Shown here in pieces: positions 1 through 6,741 of a DNA stretch of 15,039 nt (the stretch's first letter is position 1; each line of letters opens with the position of its first letter). This DNA comes from CAG-273 sp964618105 (GTDB taxonomy: Bacteria > Bacillota > Clostridia > TANB77 > CAG-508), in contig CAZUAJ010000021.1 in assembly GCA_964618105.1 (NCBI GenBank), positions 1 through 15,039 on the forward strand. Reading direction: 5' to 3'. The notes beneath the pieces were generated by a model. It was not told the DNA's origin, did no database searches, and saw nothing but the letters and a program-made list of their open reading frames with translations. The translations under genes were made by a program, and so were the position numbers.

Positions 1-57
1 CTCTTACAATTTTTTTCTACTATCTAAAACTGGAATTTAAATTTTCACTTCACGAAA

Positions 58-103
58 AATAAAAGTAAAAAAGTACTCCTTATATTCTTAGCTATAAGGA
101 GTA
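58..103 (-). terminator. Rho-independent terminator of the glycine-rich protein gene
   Basis: A perfect 11-bp stem (TACTCCTTATA at 74-84 with TATAAGGAGTA at 93-103) encloses an 8-nt loop. On the minus strand it is followed by a T-rich run (complement of 58-73). It begins 10 bases after the minus-strand stop codon at 113. The plus-strand side also has a T-rich tail (104-114), so it could work in both directions. Nothing else is recognisable in bases 1-112. Confidence 0.85.
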
Positions 104-112
104 TTCTTTATT

Positions 113-1573
113 TTATTCTGATGTTACTGTACTACTTGTTCCTACTATTGATATAGGAGTAATTTTAGCATATCCATCTCCTGAGTGTCCTGTTTCTGTG
201 CCACCAGAAGTAGATTCAAATGATGTATTTCCCGCTGTTGTTGTAGCATTTGTTAAATAATACTTTGTATTTACAGTATATTTTGCAGCATCTGTTGAAT
301 TTGCCGATTGCCATGTACTGTAATTTGCTTGTGTGAAAACCCATCCAGAGCCTCCACCGCCTCCACGGTCATCATCCCCTGAGCCATCAGGTACTGTTCC
401 AGATCCGCCGTACCAGCCTCCACCTCCGGCTCCACCATATCCGCTACTTTTGTATACACCACCGCCGCCAAAACCAAATCCACCACAATAATATGATGTA
501 GAATTTGAGTTTAAACCACTTGTTGCCTGAGTAGCTATTGTATATGATGTTGAATAGCCTGAGTATCCTTGTTTTCCACCTTTACCGCAATAGTTTGAGC
601 TAGCTGTATAGTTTTGGGTTGAACTTCCTCCTTCAGTTCCACCACCATACATTCCGCTTTTTGAAGTTGCACCATCTGAACCGCCACCGCCAGCAACTAT
701 AACCCTTGAAAATAGTGAGCTTGAATCGTTCCAATCTCCTGAAACAAATCTTATATCAGTAGCTCCACCGCCACCACAATATCCGTATCTATATCCGCCG
801 CCATTATATCCACCAGCTCTAACACTACCTGTTGAGCTTGAGCTATTACCACCTTTTCCGCCAACATATACATATAATTTTGTTCCTTTATCAAGGCTAA
901 TTGTTCCTGTTGAGTATCCGCCTAGTCCACCATAGGTTGAACTAGAACGATAACCACCTTGAGCTCCCCACACTTGAAGTTTATATGTTCCTGTAGCTGC
1001 AGCAGTAAATGTATAATATTTATTTGATGTAGTATTTGCAGCACTATATATTATTGAATCACGAGATATTATTGATATAGGACTACTTATAGTTTCTATT
1101 GCTTTTCCACTTTTGAATGTGGTTAACACATGTAAATAATATGTTCCTGCAGTTGCTGCAGATAAATTTATTGTACTTCCATTAGAAACTTGTCCTCCAG
1201 TGTAACTTGATATATTTGTTCCTAATGCATTTGCAGATGTATTATATACATATTTGCATTTATTTGTATTTACACAATTTACGTCGTCGTATGTAATTTT
1301 AGCTTGTGTGTTTTCATTTGCCAAAACTTCTGTAGCCGTAACCATAACGGTAACCTTTGTACGCATTTTGTCTATTACTGCCTGATATATTTCTTCTTCT
1401 TTTGAATTATCCTGTTCATATACTTCTTTTATTTTTATTAGTGTTTTTATTTGATTTTTTCTTATTGATGCTGCACTAGAAAAAAGTGCTATTAAAATAA
1501 TTGTAAATGTTGTTACTGCCACAGTAACATATACAGTCATAATACCTTTTTCACTTGTAAATATATTTTTCAT
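113..1573 (-). CDS. Glycine-rich (ALK/LTK-type) surface protein with prepilin-like N-terminus
   Basis: Predicted 486-aa exported protein. I place the start at the second ATG (1573) because a GGAGGGG ribosome site lies 8 bases before it; the ATG five codons upstream overlaps that site. Residues 8-31 (EKG, then a hydrophobic stretch) resemble a type IV prepilin or class III signal with possible cleavage after G10, although the usual Glu at +5 is a Tyr. Residues about 40-75 are charged and probably helical, and 125-170 look like a small Ig-like beta domain. Residues 185-475 are a glycine-rich domain with many GGGG runs and a closing GHSGDGYAKI motif, as in the Gly_rich family (PF12810) found in ALK/LTK receptors and many gut Firmicutes surface proteins. 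It is monocistronic with its own promoter and terminator. Ligand and role are unknown; anchoring through a pilin-like assembly is inference. Confidence 0.85.
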   Translation of the reverse strand: MKNIFTSEKGIMTVYVTVAVTTFTIILIALFSSAASIRKNQIKTLIKIKEVYEQDNSKEEEIYQAVIDKMRTKVTVMVTATEVLANENTQAKITYDDVNCVNTNKCKYVYNTSANALGTNISSYTGGQVSNGSTINLSAATAGTYYLHVLTTFKSGKAIETISSPISIISRDSIIYSAANTTSNKYYTFTAAATGTYKLQVWGAQGGYRSSSTYGGLGGYSTGTISLDKGTKLYVYVGGKGGNSSSSTGSVRAGGYNGGGYRYGYCGGGGATDIRFVSGDWNDSSSLFSRVIVAGGGGSDGATSKSGMYGGGTEGGSSTQNYTASSNYCGKGGKQGYSGYSTSYTIATQATSGLNSNSTSYYCGGFGFGGGGVYKSSGYGGAGGGGWYGGSGTVPDGSGDDDRGGGGGSGWVFTQANYSTWQSANSTDAAKYTVNTKYYLTNATTTAGNTSFESTSGGTETGHSGDGYAKITPISIVGTSSTVTSE

Positions 1574-1610
1574 TTGCAACCCCTCCATTAATACTACTTT
1601 GGTTATTTAT

Positions 1611-1639
1611 ATAATAATTTAAAAAAGATACTTTGTCAA
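1611..1639 (-). promoter_or_regulatory. Promoter of the glycine-rich protein gene
   Basis: On the minus strand a perfect -35 TTGACA (complement of 1634-1639), a 17-bp spacer and TATTAT (complement of 1611-1616) precede the glycine-rich protein gene. The predicted leader is about 30 nt and includes the GGAGGGG site. It is divergent from the porC promoter. Confidence 0.75.
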
Positions 1640-1674
1640 TTACTTTATTATGCTCATTTTATTATTTTTTTAAA

Positions 1675-1691
1675 TTTAACATTTTGTTAAA
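1675..1691. promoter_or_regulatory. Palindrome between the divergent promoters, candidate operator
   Basis: TTTAACA, three T residues, then TGTTAAA: a perfect 7-bp inverted repeat ending 11 bp before the -35 of the porC promoter, in the intergenic region shared by two divergent promoters. The half-sites are those of Rex boxes (TTGTTAA/TTAACAA) but in swapped order, so I do not call it a Rex site. A regulator-binding role is inference. Confidence 0.35.
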
Positions 1692-1702
1692 CTGGTATTT
1701 TC

Positions 1703-1731
1703 TTGACATTACAATAATTTAATAATAAAAT
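1703..1731 (+). promoter_or_regulatory. Promoter of the por operon
   Basis: TTGACA at 1703-1708, a 17-bp spacer and TAAAAT at 1726-1731 form a near-consensus sigma-A promoter. Transcription would start near 1738. The porC ribosome site AAGGAGGA is at 1753-1760, 12 bases from the ATG, which is somewhat long spacing. Confidence 0.8.
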
Positions 1732-1772
1732 GTTAGTTGAAAATTAATATTTAAGGAGGAGCTTCTTAAACA

Positions 1773-2371
1773 ATGAAAGATTTAATAGAAATTAGATGGC
1801 ATGGTAGAGGTGGACAAGGTGCAAAAACTGCTTCACTTTTACTTGCAGACGCAGCTTTTAATACTGGTAAATATATTCAAGGCTTTCCTGAATATGGTCC
1901 AGAAAGAATGGGAGCACCAATTACAGCTTACAACCGCATAAGTAATAAACCAATTCGTATTCATAGCAATATATATGAGCCAGATTATGTAGTAGTTGTT
2001 GATGATAGTTTATTGCAGACTGTTAATGTAACTGCTGGTTTAAAATCTGATGGTGCTATTGTTATAAATACTACCAAAAGCTATGACGAATTAAAATCTT
2101 TACTCAATGGCTATACTGGCAAAGTTTATACAATTGATGCTCGCAAAATATCTTTGGAAACACTTGGCAAATATTTTCCTAATACACCCATGCTTGCTGC
2201 AATTGTAAAAGTAAGTGGTGTAATTGACGAAAAAGACTTTTTAACTGATATGGAAAGTTCTTTTAAGCACAAATTTGCAAAAAAACCTGAAGTTATAGAA
2301 GGCAATATGAAGGCTTTAGAAATAGCTTTAAAAAATGTCAGTTTTGGGGACGTTCCTTCAACTGACAAAAA
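1773..2371 (+). CDS. porC: Pyruvate:ferredoxin oxidoreductase, gamma subunit (3' end in assembly gap)
   Basis: Gamma subunit of the four-subunit pyruvate (2-oxoacid):ferredoxin oxidoreductase, the cytoplasmic enzyme that decarboxylates pyruvate to acetyl-CoA and passes electrons to ferredoxin. Family signs are the N-terminal GRGGQG (residues 11-16) and FPEYGPERMGAP (38-49). It is first in porC-D-A-B. As assembled the frame runs into 100 Ns and stops at a TAG at 2472-2474 that is only the repeated start of the next contig. If the identical 55 bp at 2317-2371 and 2472-2526 are merged, the frame continues as N-V-S and stops at TAG 2534-2536, giving 202 aa. The last roughly 15 residues, from about codon 188, are encoded by the inserted hairpin element, not by ancestral porC. 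The substrate is probably pyruvate; another 2-oxoacid cannot be excluded. Confidence 0.9.
2317..2371 (+). repeat. 55-bp contig-end duplicate, left copy
   Basis: These 55 bases are identical to 2472-2526 on the other side of the N run. They contain 19 bp of porC coding sequence plus the first hairpin unit of the element (2336-2367). A duplication ending exactly at both gap edges is the signature of two contigs sharing a terminal k-mer, so this is read as an assembly artefact, not biology. Confidence 0.9.
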
Positions 2372-2471
2372 NNNNNNNNNNNNNNNNNNNNNNNNNNNNN
2401 NNNNNNNNNNNNNNNNNNNNNNNNNNNNNNNNNNNNNNNNNNNNNNNNNNNNNNNNNNNNNNNNNNNNNNN
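2372..2471. other. Assembly gap of exactly 100 N
   Basis: One hundred Ns, the usual placeholder for a gap of unknown size. Both flanks carry the same 55 bp, so the true gap is most likely negative: collapsing 155 bases restores a continuous porC-element-porD sequence with a sensible porC stop. Confidence 0.95.
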
Positions 2472-2526
2472 TAGAAATAGCTTTAAAAAATGTCAGTTTT
2501 GGGGACGTTCCTTCAACTGACAAAAA
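2472..2526 (+). repeat. 55-bp contig-end duplicate, right copy
   Basis: Exact copy of 2317-2371, starting with the first base after the Ns. Its first three bases (TAG) create a false stop for porC. Confidence 0.9.
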
Positions 2527-2615
2527 TGTCAGTTAGAGGGACACACCTTAAAAATCAAGGTCTGTCCCCGCAGATGACAAAAATGTCAGTTGAAGGAACG
2601 TCCCCAAAACTGACA
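2491..2615. mobile_element. Triple-hairpin REP/MITE-like element
   Basis: A compact 125-bp non-coding element made of three hairpin units separated by AAAA: unit 1 at 2491-2522 (32 bp), unit 2 at 2527-2579 (53 bp) and unit 3 at 2584-2615 (32 bp). Unit 3 is the exact reverse complement of unit 1, so the element has perfect 32-bp terminal inverted repeats. Each unit also starts with TGTCA and ends with TGACA and folds on itself. Unit 2 pairs two 23-base arms with GGGACA/TGTCCC cores around an AAAAATC loop. It carries no ORF of its own and lies between porC and porD inside an operon. It resembles REP/REPIN or MITE-type repeats mobilised in trans; family assignment is inference. Confidence 0.8.
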
Positions 2616-2634
2616 AAAAGAAAGGATGATTAAA

Positions 2635-2916
2635 ATGATTGATAAGAATACTCCAGCTTGTGATATGACTATTGGTGGTAATATTTATGAGGCTGGTAAT
2701 GCTAGAAATTTTAAAACTGGAGATTGGAGAAGTGTAAAACCTGTGTATATTTCTGAAAAGTGTATTCAATGTGGTTTATGTTTTCCTGTTTGCCCTGATG
2801 ATGCTATTCCTGTGAACAAAGATGGAAAGCGTGAGAATTTTAATTATGATTATTGTAAAGGTTGTGGAGTTTGTGCTAAAGTTTGCCCCTTCCATGCTAT
2901 TGAAATGGTGGAATAA
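2635..2916 (+). CDS. porD: Pyruvate:ferredoxin oxidoreductase, delta subunit (ferredoxin-like)
   Basis: A 93-aa 2[4Fe-4S] electron-transfer subunit of the pyruvate:ferredoxin oxidoreductase. It takes electrons from the core clusters towards external ferredoxin. Two complete CxxCxxCxxxCP motifs are visible: C43, C46, C49, C53 and C74, C77, C80, C84, each followed by the usual Asp/Phe-xx-Ala-Ile. The 40-residue N-terminal extension with a GDWRSVKP motif is typical of PorD and separates it from plain ferredoxins. I choose the ATG at 2635, not 2626, because AAAGGA (2621-2626) then has 8-base spacing; with 2626 it would overlap the start. The gene begins 19 bases after the hairpin element, so its leader abuts unit 3. 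Confidence 0.93.
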   Translation: MIDKNTPACDMTIGGNIYEAGNARNFKTGDWRSVKPVYISEKCIQCGLCFPVCPDDAIPVNKDGKRENFNYDYCKGCGVCAKVCPFHAIEMVE

Positions 2917-3024
2917 TTTTAAATAAGTCTTTTTGCAGTGGTAATATATTGTTTTTAATGTAGGATGAAACGAAAAAATATTATATTTTACTGTAAAGAA
3001 ATTATGAAAAGGAGATTTTATTTT

Positions 3025-4206
3025 ATGGGAATTAGAGAAAGATTAAGTGGGAATGAAGCTGCAGCTGTTGCAATGAAACAAATCAATCCTGATGTTGTTG
3101 CCGCATTTCCTATAACGCCTTCAACTGAAATACCACAATATTTTTCTACTTTTGTTAGTAATGGTACTGTAGATACTGAGTTTGTGGCTGTTGAAAGTGA
3201 ACATAGTGCTATGAGTGCATGTATTGGTGCAGAATCTGCTGGTGCAAGAGCAATGACAGCTACTTCTGCTAATGGTTTGTCATATATGTGGGAAATGATT
3301 TATATTGCTTCTAGTTTAAGACTTCCTATTGTTATGAGTTTAGTGAATAGAGCTGTTTCTGGACCTTTAAATATTCATAATGATCATTCAGATGCAATGG
3401 GTGTTAGAGATGCAGGTTGGATTATGTTGTTTTCAGAAAATAATCAAGAGGCTTATGACAATTTAATTATGGCTCACAGAATTGCAGAGCATAAAGATGT
3501 TTTATTGCCTTTAATGGTATGTCAAGATGGTTTTATAACATCACATTCTATTGAAAATATTGAGTTAATTGAAGATGCTAAAGTAAAGGAATTTGTTGGA
3601 ACATATAAACCTGAACATTATTTATTAAATGACAAAGAACCTATTGCTGTTGGTCCTTTGGATGTTCAAAGTTATTTATTTGAGCATAAATATCAACAAG
3701 CTGAAGCAATGCGAAATGCTAAAAAGGTTATTTTAGATGTTAGTAAGGATTTTGAAAAAATGACTGGTAGAAAATATTCTTTTTTTGAAGAATACAAAAT
3801 GGATGATGCTGAAATTGCTGTTGTTTGTATGAATTCAACTGCTGGAACAACCAAAACAGTTGTTGATGAATTAAGAGAAAAAGGGGTTAAAGCTGGTATG
3901 ATTAAAGTACGAGTATTTAGACCTTTCCCTGCTGAAGAAATTGCTGAAGCTTTAGGTAACTTAAAAGCCGTAGCAATTATGGATAAAGCTGATTCTTTAA
4001 ATGCTATGGGTGGTGCTTTGTTTGAAGATGTTACATCTAGTATGTATACAGCTCAAAAACAAGTACCTGCTGTAAGTTATGTTTACGGTATTGGTGGTAG
4101 AGATACTACTTCTGATAATATTTATGAAATATTTGACCATTTAATGCAAGTGGTAAAAACTGGTAAAATAGATAATTTTTATCGTTATGTTGGATTAAGA
4201 AAGTGA
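3025..4206 (+). CDS. porA: Pyruvate:ferredoxin oxidoreductase, alpha subunit
   Basis: A 393-aa alpha subunit carrying the pyrimidine-binding and transketolase C-like parts of the 2-oxoacid:ferredoxin oxidoreductase core. Visible motifs are FPITPSTEIP (28-37), VESEHSAMSA (56-65), VNRAVSGPLNIHNDHSD (107-123, with the conserved Arg109 region that faces substrate) and a C-terminal domain with VRVFRPFP. The full family length is present. The start is the ATG at 3025, preceded by AAAAGGAG (3007-3014) at 10-base spacing; an upstream in-frame ATG at 2965 would add 20 basic/aromatic residues without homologous look or ribosome site. A 108-bp AT-rich spacer separates it from porD, with no convincing promoter or terminator. 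porB follows after 10 bases, its ribosome site overlapping the porA stop. Confidence 0.95.
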   Translation: MGIRERLSGNEAAAVAMKQINPDVVAAFPITPSTEIPQYFSTFVSNGTVDTEFVAVESEHSAMSACIGAESAGARAMTATSANGLSYMWEMIYIASSLRLPIVMSLVNRAVSGPLNIHNDHSDAMGVRDAGWIMLFSENNQEAYDNLIMAHRIAEHKDVLLPLMVCQDGFITSHSIENIELIEDAKVKEFVGTYKPEHYLLNDKEPIAVGPLDVQSYLFEHKYQQAEAMRNAKKVILDVSKDFEKMTGRKYSFFEEYKMDDAEIAVVCMNSTAGTTKTVVDELREKGVKAGMIKVRVFRPFPAEEIAEALGNLKAVAIMDKADSLNAMGGALFEDVTSSMYTAQKQVPAVSYVYGIGGRDTTSDNIYEIFDHLMQVVKTGKIDNFYRYVGLRK

Positions 4207-4216
4207 GGAGAATTTT

Positions 4217-5164
4217 ATGGCATATAATTTAAAAGAAGTAATGGCAAATAAGCCTTCTAGATTTACAGCTGGGCATAGAATGTGTGCTGGTTGTGGTGCT
4301 CCACCTATTGCTCGTATGGTTTTAAGAGCTTTAAAGCCAGAAGACCATGCAGTTATTAGTAATGCTACTGGTTGTATGGAGGTTTCAAGTTTTATATATC
4401 CATATTCTGCTTGGACTGATTCATATATACACACCGCTTTTGAAAATGCAGCAGCAACCTGCTCTGGTGCTGAGGCTGCTTATAAGTCATTAAAAAAGCA
4501 AGGTAAATTACCAGGTGATAAAAATACTAAATTTATTACTTTTGGTGGAGATGGCGGAACTTATGATATAGGTATTCAAAGTTTATCTGGTGCTATGGAA
4601 AGAGGTCATGATATGGTTTATGTATGTTATGACAATGGTGCATATATGAATACTGGTATTCAACGTTCATCTGCAACACCTAAGTTTGCAGACACAACAA
4701 CTTCTCCTGCTGGAAAAGTTATACCAGGCAAATTACAATCTAGAAAAGATTTAACAGAAATTATGGCTGCACATCATTTACCTTATGTTGCTCAAACTAT
4801 AGCTTATGCTAATTTTAAAGATTTATATGAAAAGTCAGAAAAAGCGATTTATACTGAAGGTCCATGTTTTTTAAATGTTTTGGCACCTTGCCCAAGAGGT
4901 TGGGGATACCCTGCAGATATGTTAATGCAAATTAATAAACTAGCTGTTGAAACATGTTATTGGCCTTTATATGAAATAATTGATGGAAGATATGTTATTA
5001 ATTATAAACCTGCAAAGAAATTACCTGTTGAAGAATTTTTAAAACCGCAAAAACGTTTTAAGCATATATTTAAACCTGGTAACGAGTGGATGATTGAAGA
5101 ATTTCAAAAAGAAGTTGATGCACGTTGGAATGCACTTTTAAAATTAGAAGAAGCAACAAAATAA
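4217..5164 (+). CDS. porB: Pyruvate:ferredoxin oxidoreductase, beta subunit
   Basis: A 315-aa beta subunit that binds the thiamine diphosphate and the proximal [4Fe-4S] cluster. Expected cluster ligands are all present: C23 and C26 (CAGCG), C53 (ATGCMEV) and C225 (APCPRGW). The thiamine diphosphate/Mg motif is GGDGGTYDIG (110-119) running to YDNGAYMNTGIQRS (138-151). The length and the PRGWGY segment fit pyruvate synthase beta subunits. The ribosome site GGAG (4207-4210) directly follows the porA TGA, so the two are translated together. It is the last gene of the operon; a strong terminator follows within 40 bp. PorA and PorB together form the catalytic core, with PorC and PorD completing the complex. 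Confidence 0.95.
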   Translation: MAYNLKEVMANKPSRFTAGHRMCAGCGAPPIARMVLRALKPEDHAVISNATGCMEVSSFIYPYSAWTDSYIHTAFENAAATCSGAEAAYKSLKKQGKLPGDKNTKFITFGGDGGTYDIGIQSLSGAMERGHDMVYVCYDNGAYMNTGIQRSSATPKFADTTTSPAGKVIPGKLQSRKDLTEIMAAHHLPYVAQTIAYANFKDLYEKSEKAIYTEGPCFLNVLAPCPRGWGYPADMLMQINKLAVETCYWPLYEIIDGRYVINYKPAKKLPVEEFLKPQKRFKHIFKPGNEWMIEEFQKEVDARWNALLKLEEATK

Positions 5165-5167
5165 TTT

Positions 5168-5207
5168 TTAAAGACAGAAAAAAAATAACTTCTGTCTTTA
5201 ATTTTTT
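5168..5207 (+). terminator. Rho-independent terminator of the por operon
   Basis: A perfect 12-bp stem, TTAAAGACAGAA (5168-5179) with TTCTGTCTTTAA (5190-5201), a 10-nt A-rich loop, then six T residues (5202-5207), directly after the porB stop. Confidence 0.9.
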
Positions 5208-5247
5208 ATACTTTTTCAAAAAAATGGCTTTTCTTTTTTATATTGTA

Positions 5248-5256
5248 TGATATAAT
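5248..5256 (+). promoter_or_regulatory. Extended -10 promoter of the VWA protein gene
   Basis: TGATATAAT gives a perfect TATAAT (5251-5256) with the TGN extension; no good -35 is seen 17 bp upstream. The predicted start near 5263 coincides with the AGAGG ribosome site (5263-5267), so the leader would be only about 14 nt. Confidence 0.6.
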
Positions 5257-5276
5257 TAATATAGAGGTAACATAAG

Positions 5277-6680
5277 ATGAAGAAAAAAATTTTATTATTT
5301 TTAATATTGTTTATAATTATTATTTTTGGTAATCAATGCTTTGCTGCAAAATCAACTGGTAAAACATTTTATTATAAAAATGAATCTGAAGGAATTTTAG
5401 CATATAAGCAAATTAATGCTTTTCAATTAAAATTGTCTGATGGTACTATTTTATCAAACATGTCAGTTGATACTGATTCGAGTGTTGATATTGAAGAAAA
5501 TATGAAAGATGTTGAAATCGTTTTTGTTTTAGATAACTCTGGCTCTATGAGTGGTACTCGTATTAGTACTTTAAAAACTTCTACAAAAGAATTAGTAGAT
5601 AAGCTTTTTAATAAAATTGGTGATGAACATTTAAAATTTGGTTTTGTTAAGTTTGCATCTGAACAATTAGGTTATTTGGAATTAACTAATGATAAATCGT
5701 CAATTTCAAGTTTTATTAATTCTATGAACGCAAGTGGTGGTACTTGTATGGCTAGCTCTTTATCAACTGCAAAAGAAATGCTTACTAATTCCAGTAATTC
5801 TGATGCTATAAAAATAGTTATTACTCTATCAGACGGAGCTTTAGGTGATGAGAGTCAATCTATAAACAATATTAAAACTATTCATAGTTCTAATATTTCT
5901 ACAATATCAATTTTTGTTGAAACAGCCATAACTAACTCTTTCAAAAATTTAACAAGCACAAGTTCTTTACACAAAAACATGCAAACTACAACTAGCAACA
6001 TGGCAGATACTTTAGTTAATGGTATTTATGATGAAATATATATGAAAGTAATTTTGCTTTCTGAACCAACAACTAATTTAGATTTAAATAATGCTGGTAT
6101 TATACCTGGTAGTGATAGAATTATATTACAAGTAGATTCTGAAATATTGCATGGTGCTACTTTATCAGTTGAGTATGTAATTAGCATAACTAATGCTTTT
6201 GATGCTAAAAATATTGTTATTAAAGATTTTCCTGAAAGCTCCTTGCAATATAGTTCTAGTCAAAAATTACTAACCGAAAACAAAACAAATGCAGATTATG
6301 GTTGGAGATATCAAGATGGTTATTTATATTCTAACTCTGGTGGAAATGTTACTCCCGCCGCTCAAGAATATAGAAAAAAACTTATATTAACCACTATTCT
6401 TACTTCTTCTGTTTTAAATAGGTCTTCTGCCTTTACTAATTACGCAACATTTTCTGAAGACAAAATTTTAAATACTGGAAGTACAAGTACCGTAGCCGCT
6501 GATGTAGCTCAAGATGGTGGAAAAATAAGAGCTTTAAGTTTTTTAATTATTCCACCAACTGGTAATAATTATAATTATTCTCATGTTGTAATTACTAATG
6601 TTGCAATTATTGTATTTTTCACTTGTTTATTTTTATTAATATACATTTTTTCTAAATTAAAAGTAATACGAAAAAAATAA
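5277..6680 (+). CDS. Secreted, membrane- or wall-anchored VWA-domain protein
   Basis: A 467-aa exported protein. Residues 1-23 are a Sec signal peptide (KKK, a long Leu/Ile core, cleavage likely after CFA). Residues 78-255 form a von Willebrand factor A domain with an intact metal-ion-dependent adhesion site: DNSGS (D86, S88, S90), T156 in GGTC, and D186 in LSDG. Residues about 260-400 look like a beta-rich domain of the kind used as spacers in Gram-positive surface proteins. Near the end come IPPTG (425-429), a hydrophobic helix (about 440-459) and a basic tail KLKVIRKK, the layout of a sortase signal with Ile instead of Leu. If no sortase accepts IPPTG the protein would still be held by its C-terminal helix. 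It sits alone between the por terminator and a bidirectional terminator. Ligand unknown; adhesion is inferred from the domain. Confidence 0.9.
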   Translation: MKKKILLFLILFIIIIFGNQCFAAKSTGKTFYYKNESEGILAYKQINAFQLKLSDGTILSNMSVDTDSSVDIEENMKDVEIVFVLDNSGSMSGTRISTLKTSTKELVDKLFNKIGDEHLKFGFVKFASEQLGYLELTNDKSSISSFINSMNASGGTCMASSLSTAKEMLTNSSNSDAIKIVITLSDGALGDESQSINNIKTIHSSNISTISIFVETAITNSFKNLTSTSSLHKNMQTTTSNMADTLVNGIYDEIYMKVILLSEPTTNLDLNNAGIIPGSDRIILQVDSEILHGATLSVEYVISITNAFDAKNIVIKDFPESSLQYSSSQKLLTENKTNADYGWRYQDGYLYSNSGGNVTPAAQEYRKKLILTTILTSSVLNRSSAFTNYATFSEDKILNTGSTSTVAADVAQDGGKIRALSFLIIPPTGNNYNYSHVVITNVAIIVFFTCLFLLIYIFSKLKVIRKK

Positions 6681-6710
6681 ATAAACAATTTAATATAACT
6701 TATGGCACAG

Positions 6711-6741
6711 AAAAAGCTCGACTTTTATCGTCGAGCTTTTT
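6711..6741. terminator. Bidirectional terminator between convergent genes
   Basis: GCTCGAC (6716-6722) pairs with GTCGAGC (6730-6736) around a 7-nt loop, flanked by AAAAA (6711-6715) and TTTTTT (6737 onward). It ends both the VWA gene (plus) and the ferredoxin gene (minus), whose stop codon overlaps the T run. Confidence 0.88.

Noticed and set aside
271..486. 71-aa minus-strand ORF in another frame
   Set aside because: It lies within the glycine-rich protein gene and lacks a ribosome site.
1675..1691. Rex operator
   Set aside because: Half-sites occur in the reverse order to the known TTGTTAA-N4-TTAACAA arrangement.
2472..2474. TAG as the stop codon of porC
   Set aside because: It is the first triplet of the duplicated contig end and lies in frame only because of the arbitrary gap length.
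2335..2523. ORFs running through the N block on both strands
   Set aside because: They exist only because Ns are read as open codons and because the hairpin repeat is palindromic.
2491..2615. CRISPR array
   Set aside because: The repeats are inverted, self-complementary and separated only by AAAA, with no spacers.
2965..3024. Longer porA start at 2965
   Set aside because: No ribosome site, non-homologous basic/aromatic residues; the ATG at 3025 has AAAAGGAG at ideal spacing.
5461..5470. TGTCAGTTGA in the VWA gene as another copy of the hairpin unit
   Set aside because: Only the first ten bases match and no inverted arm follows; chance match.
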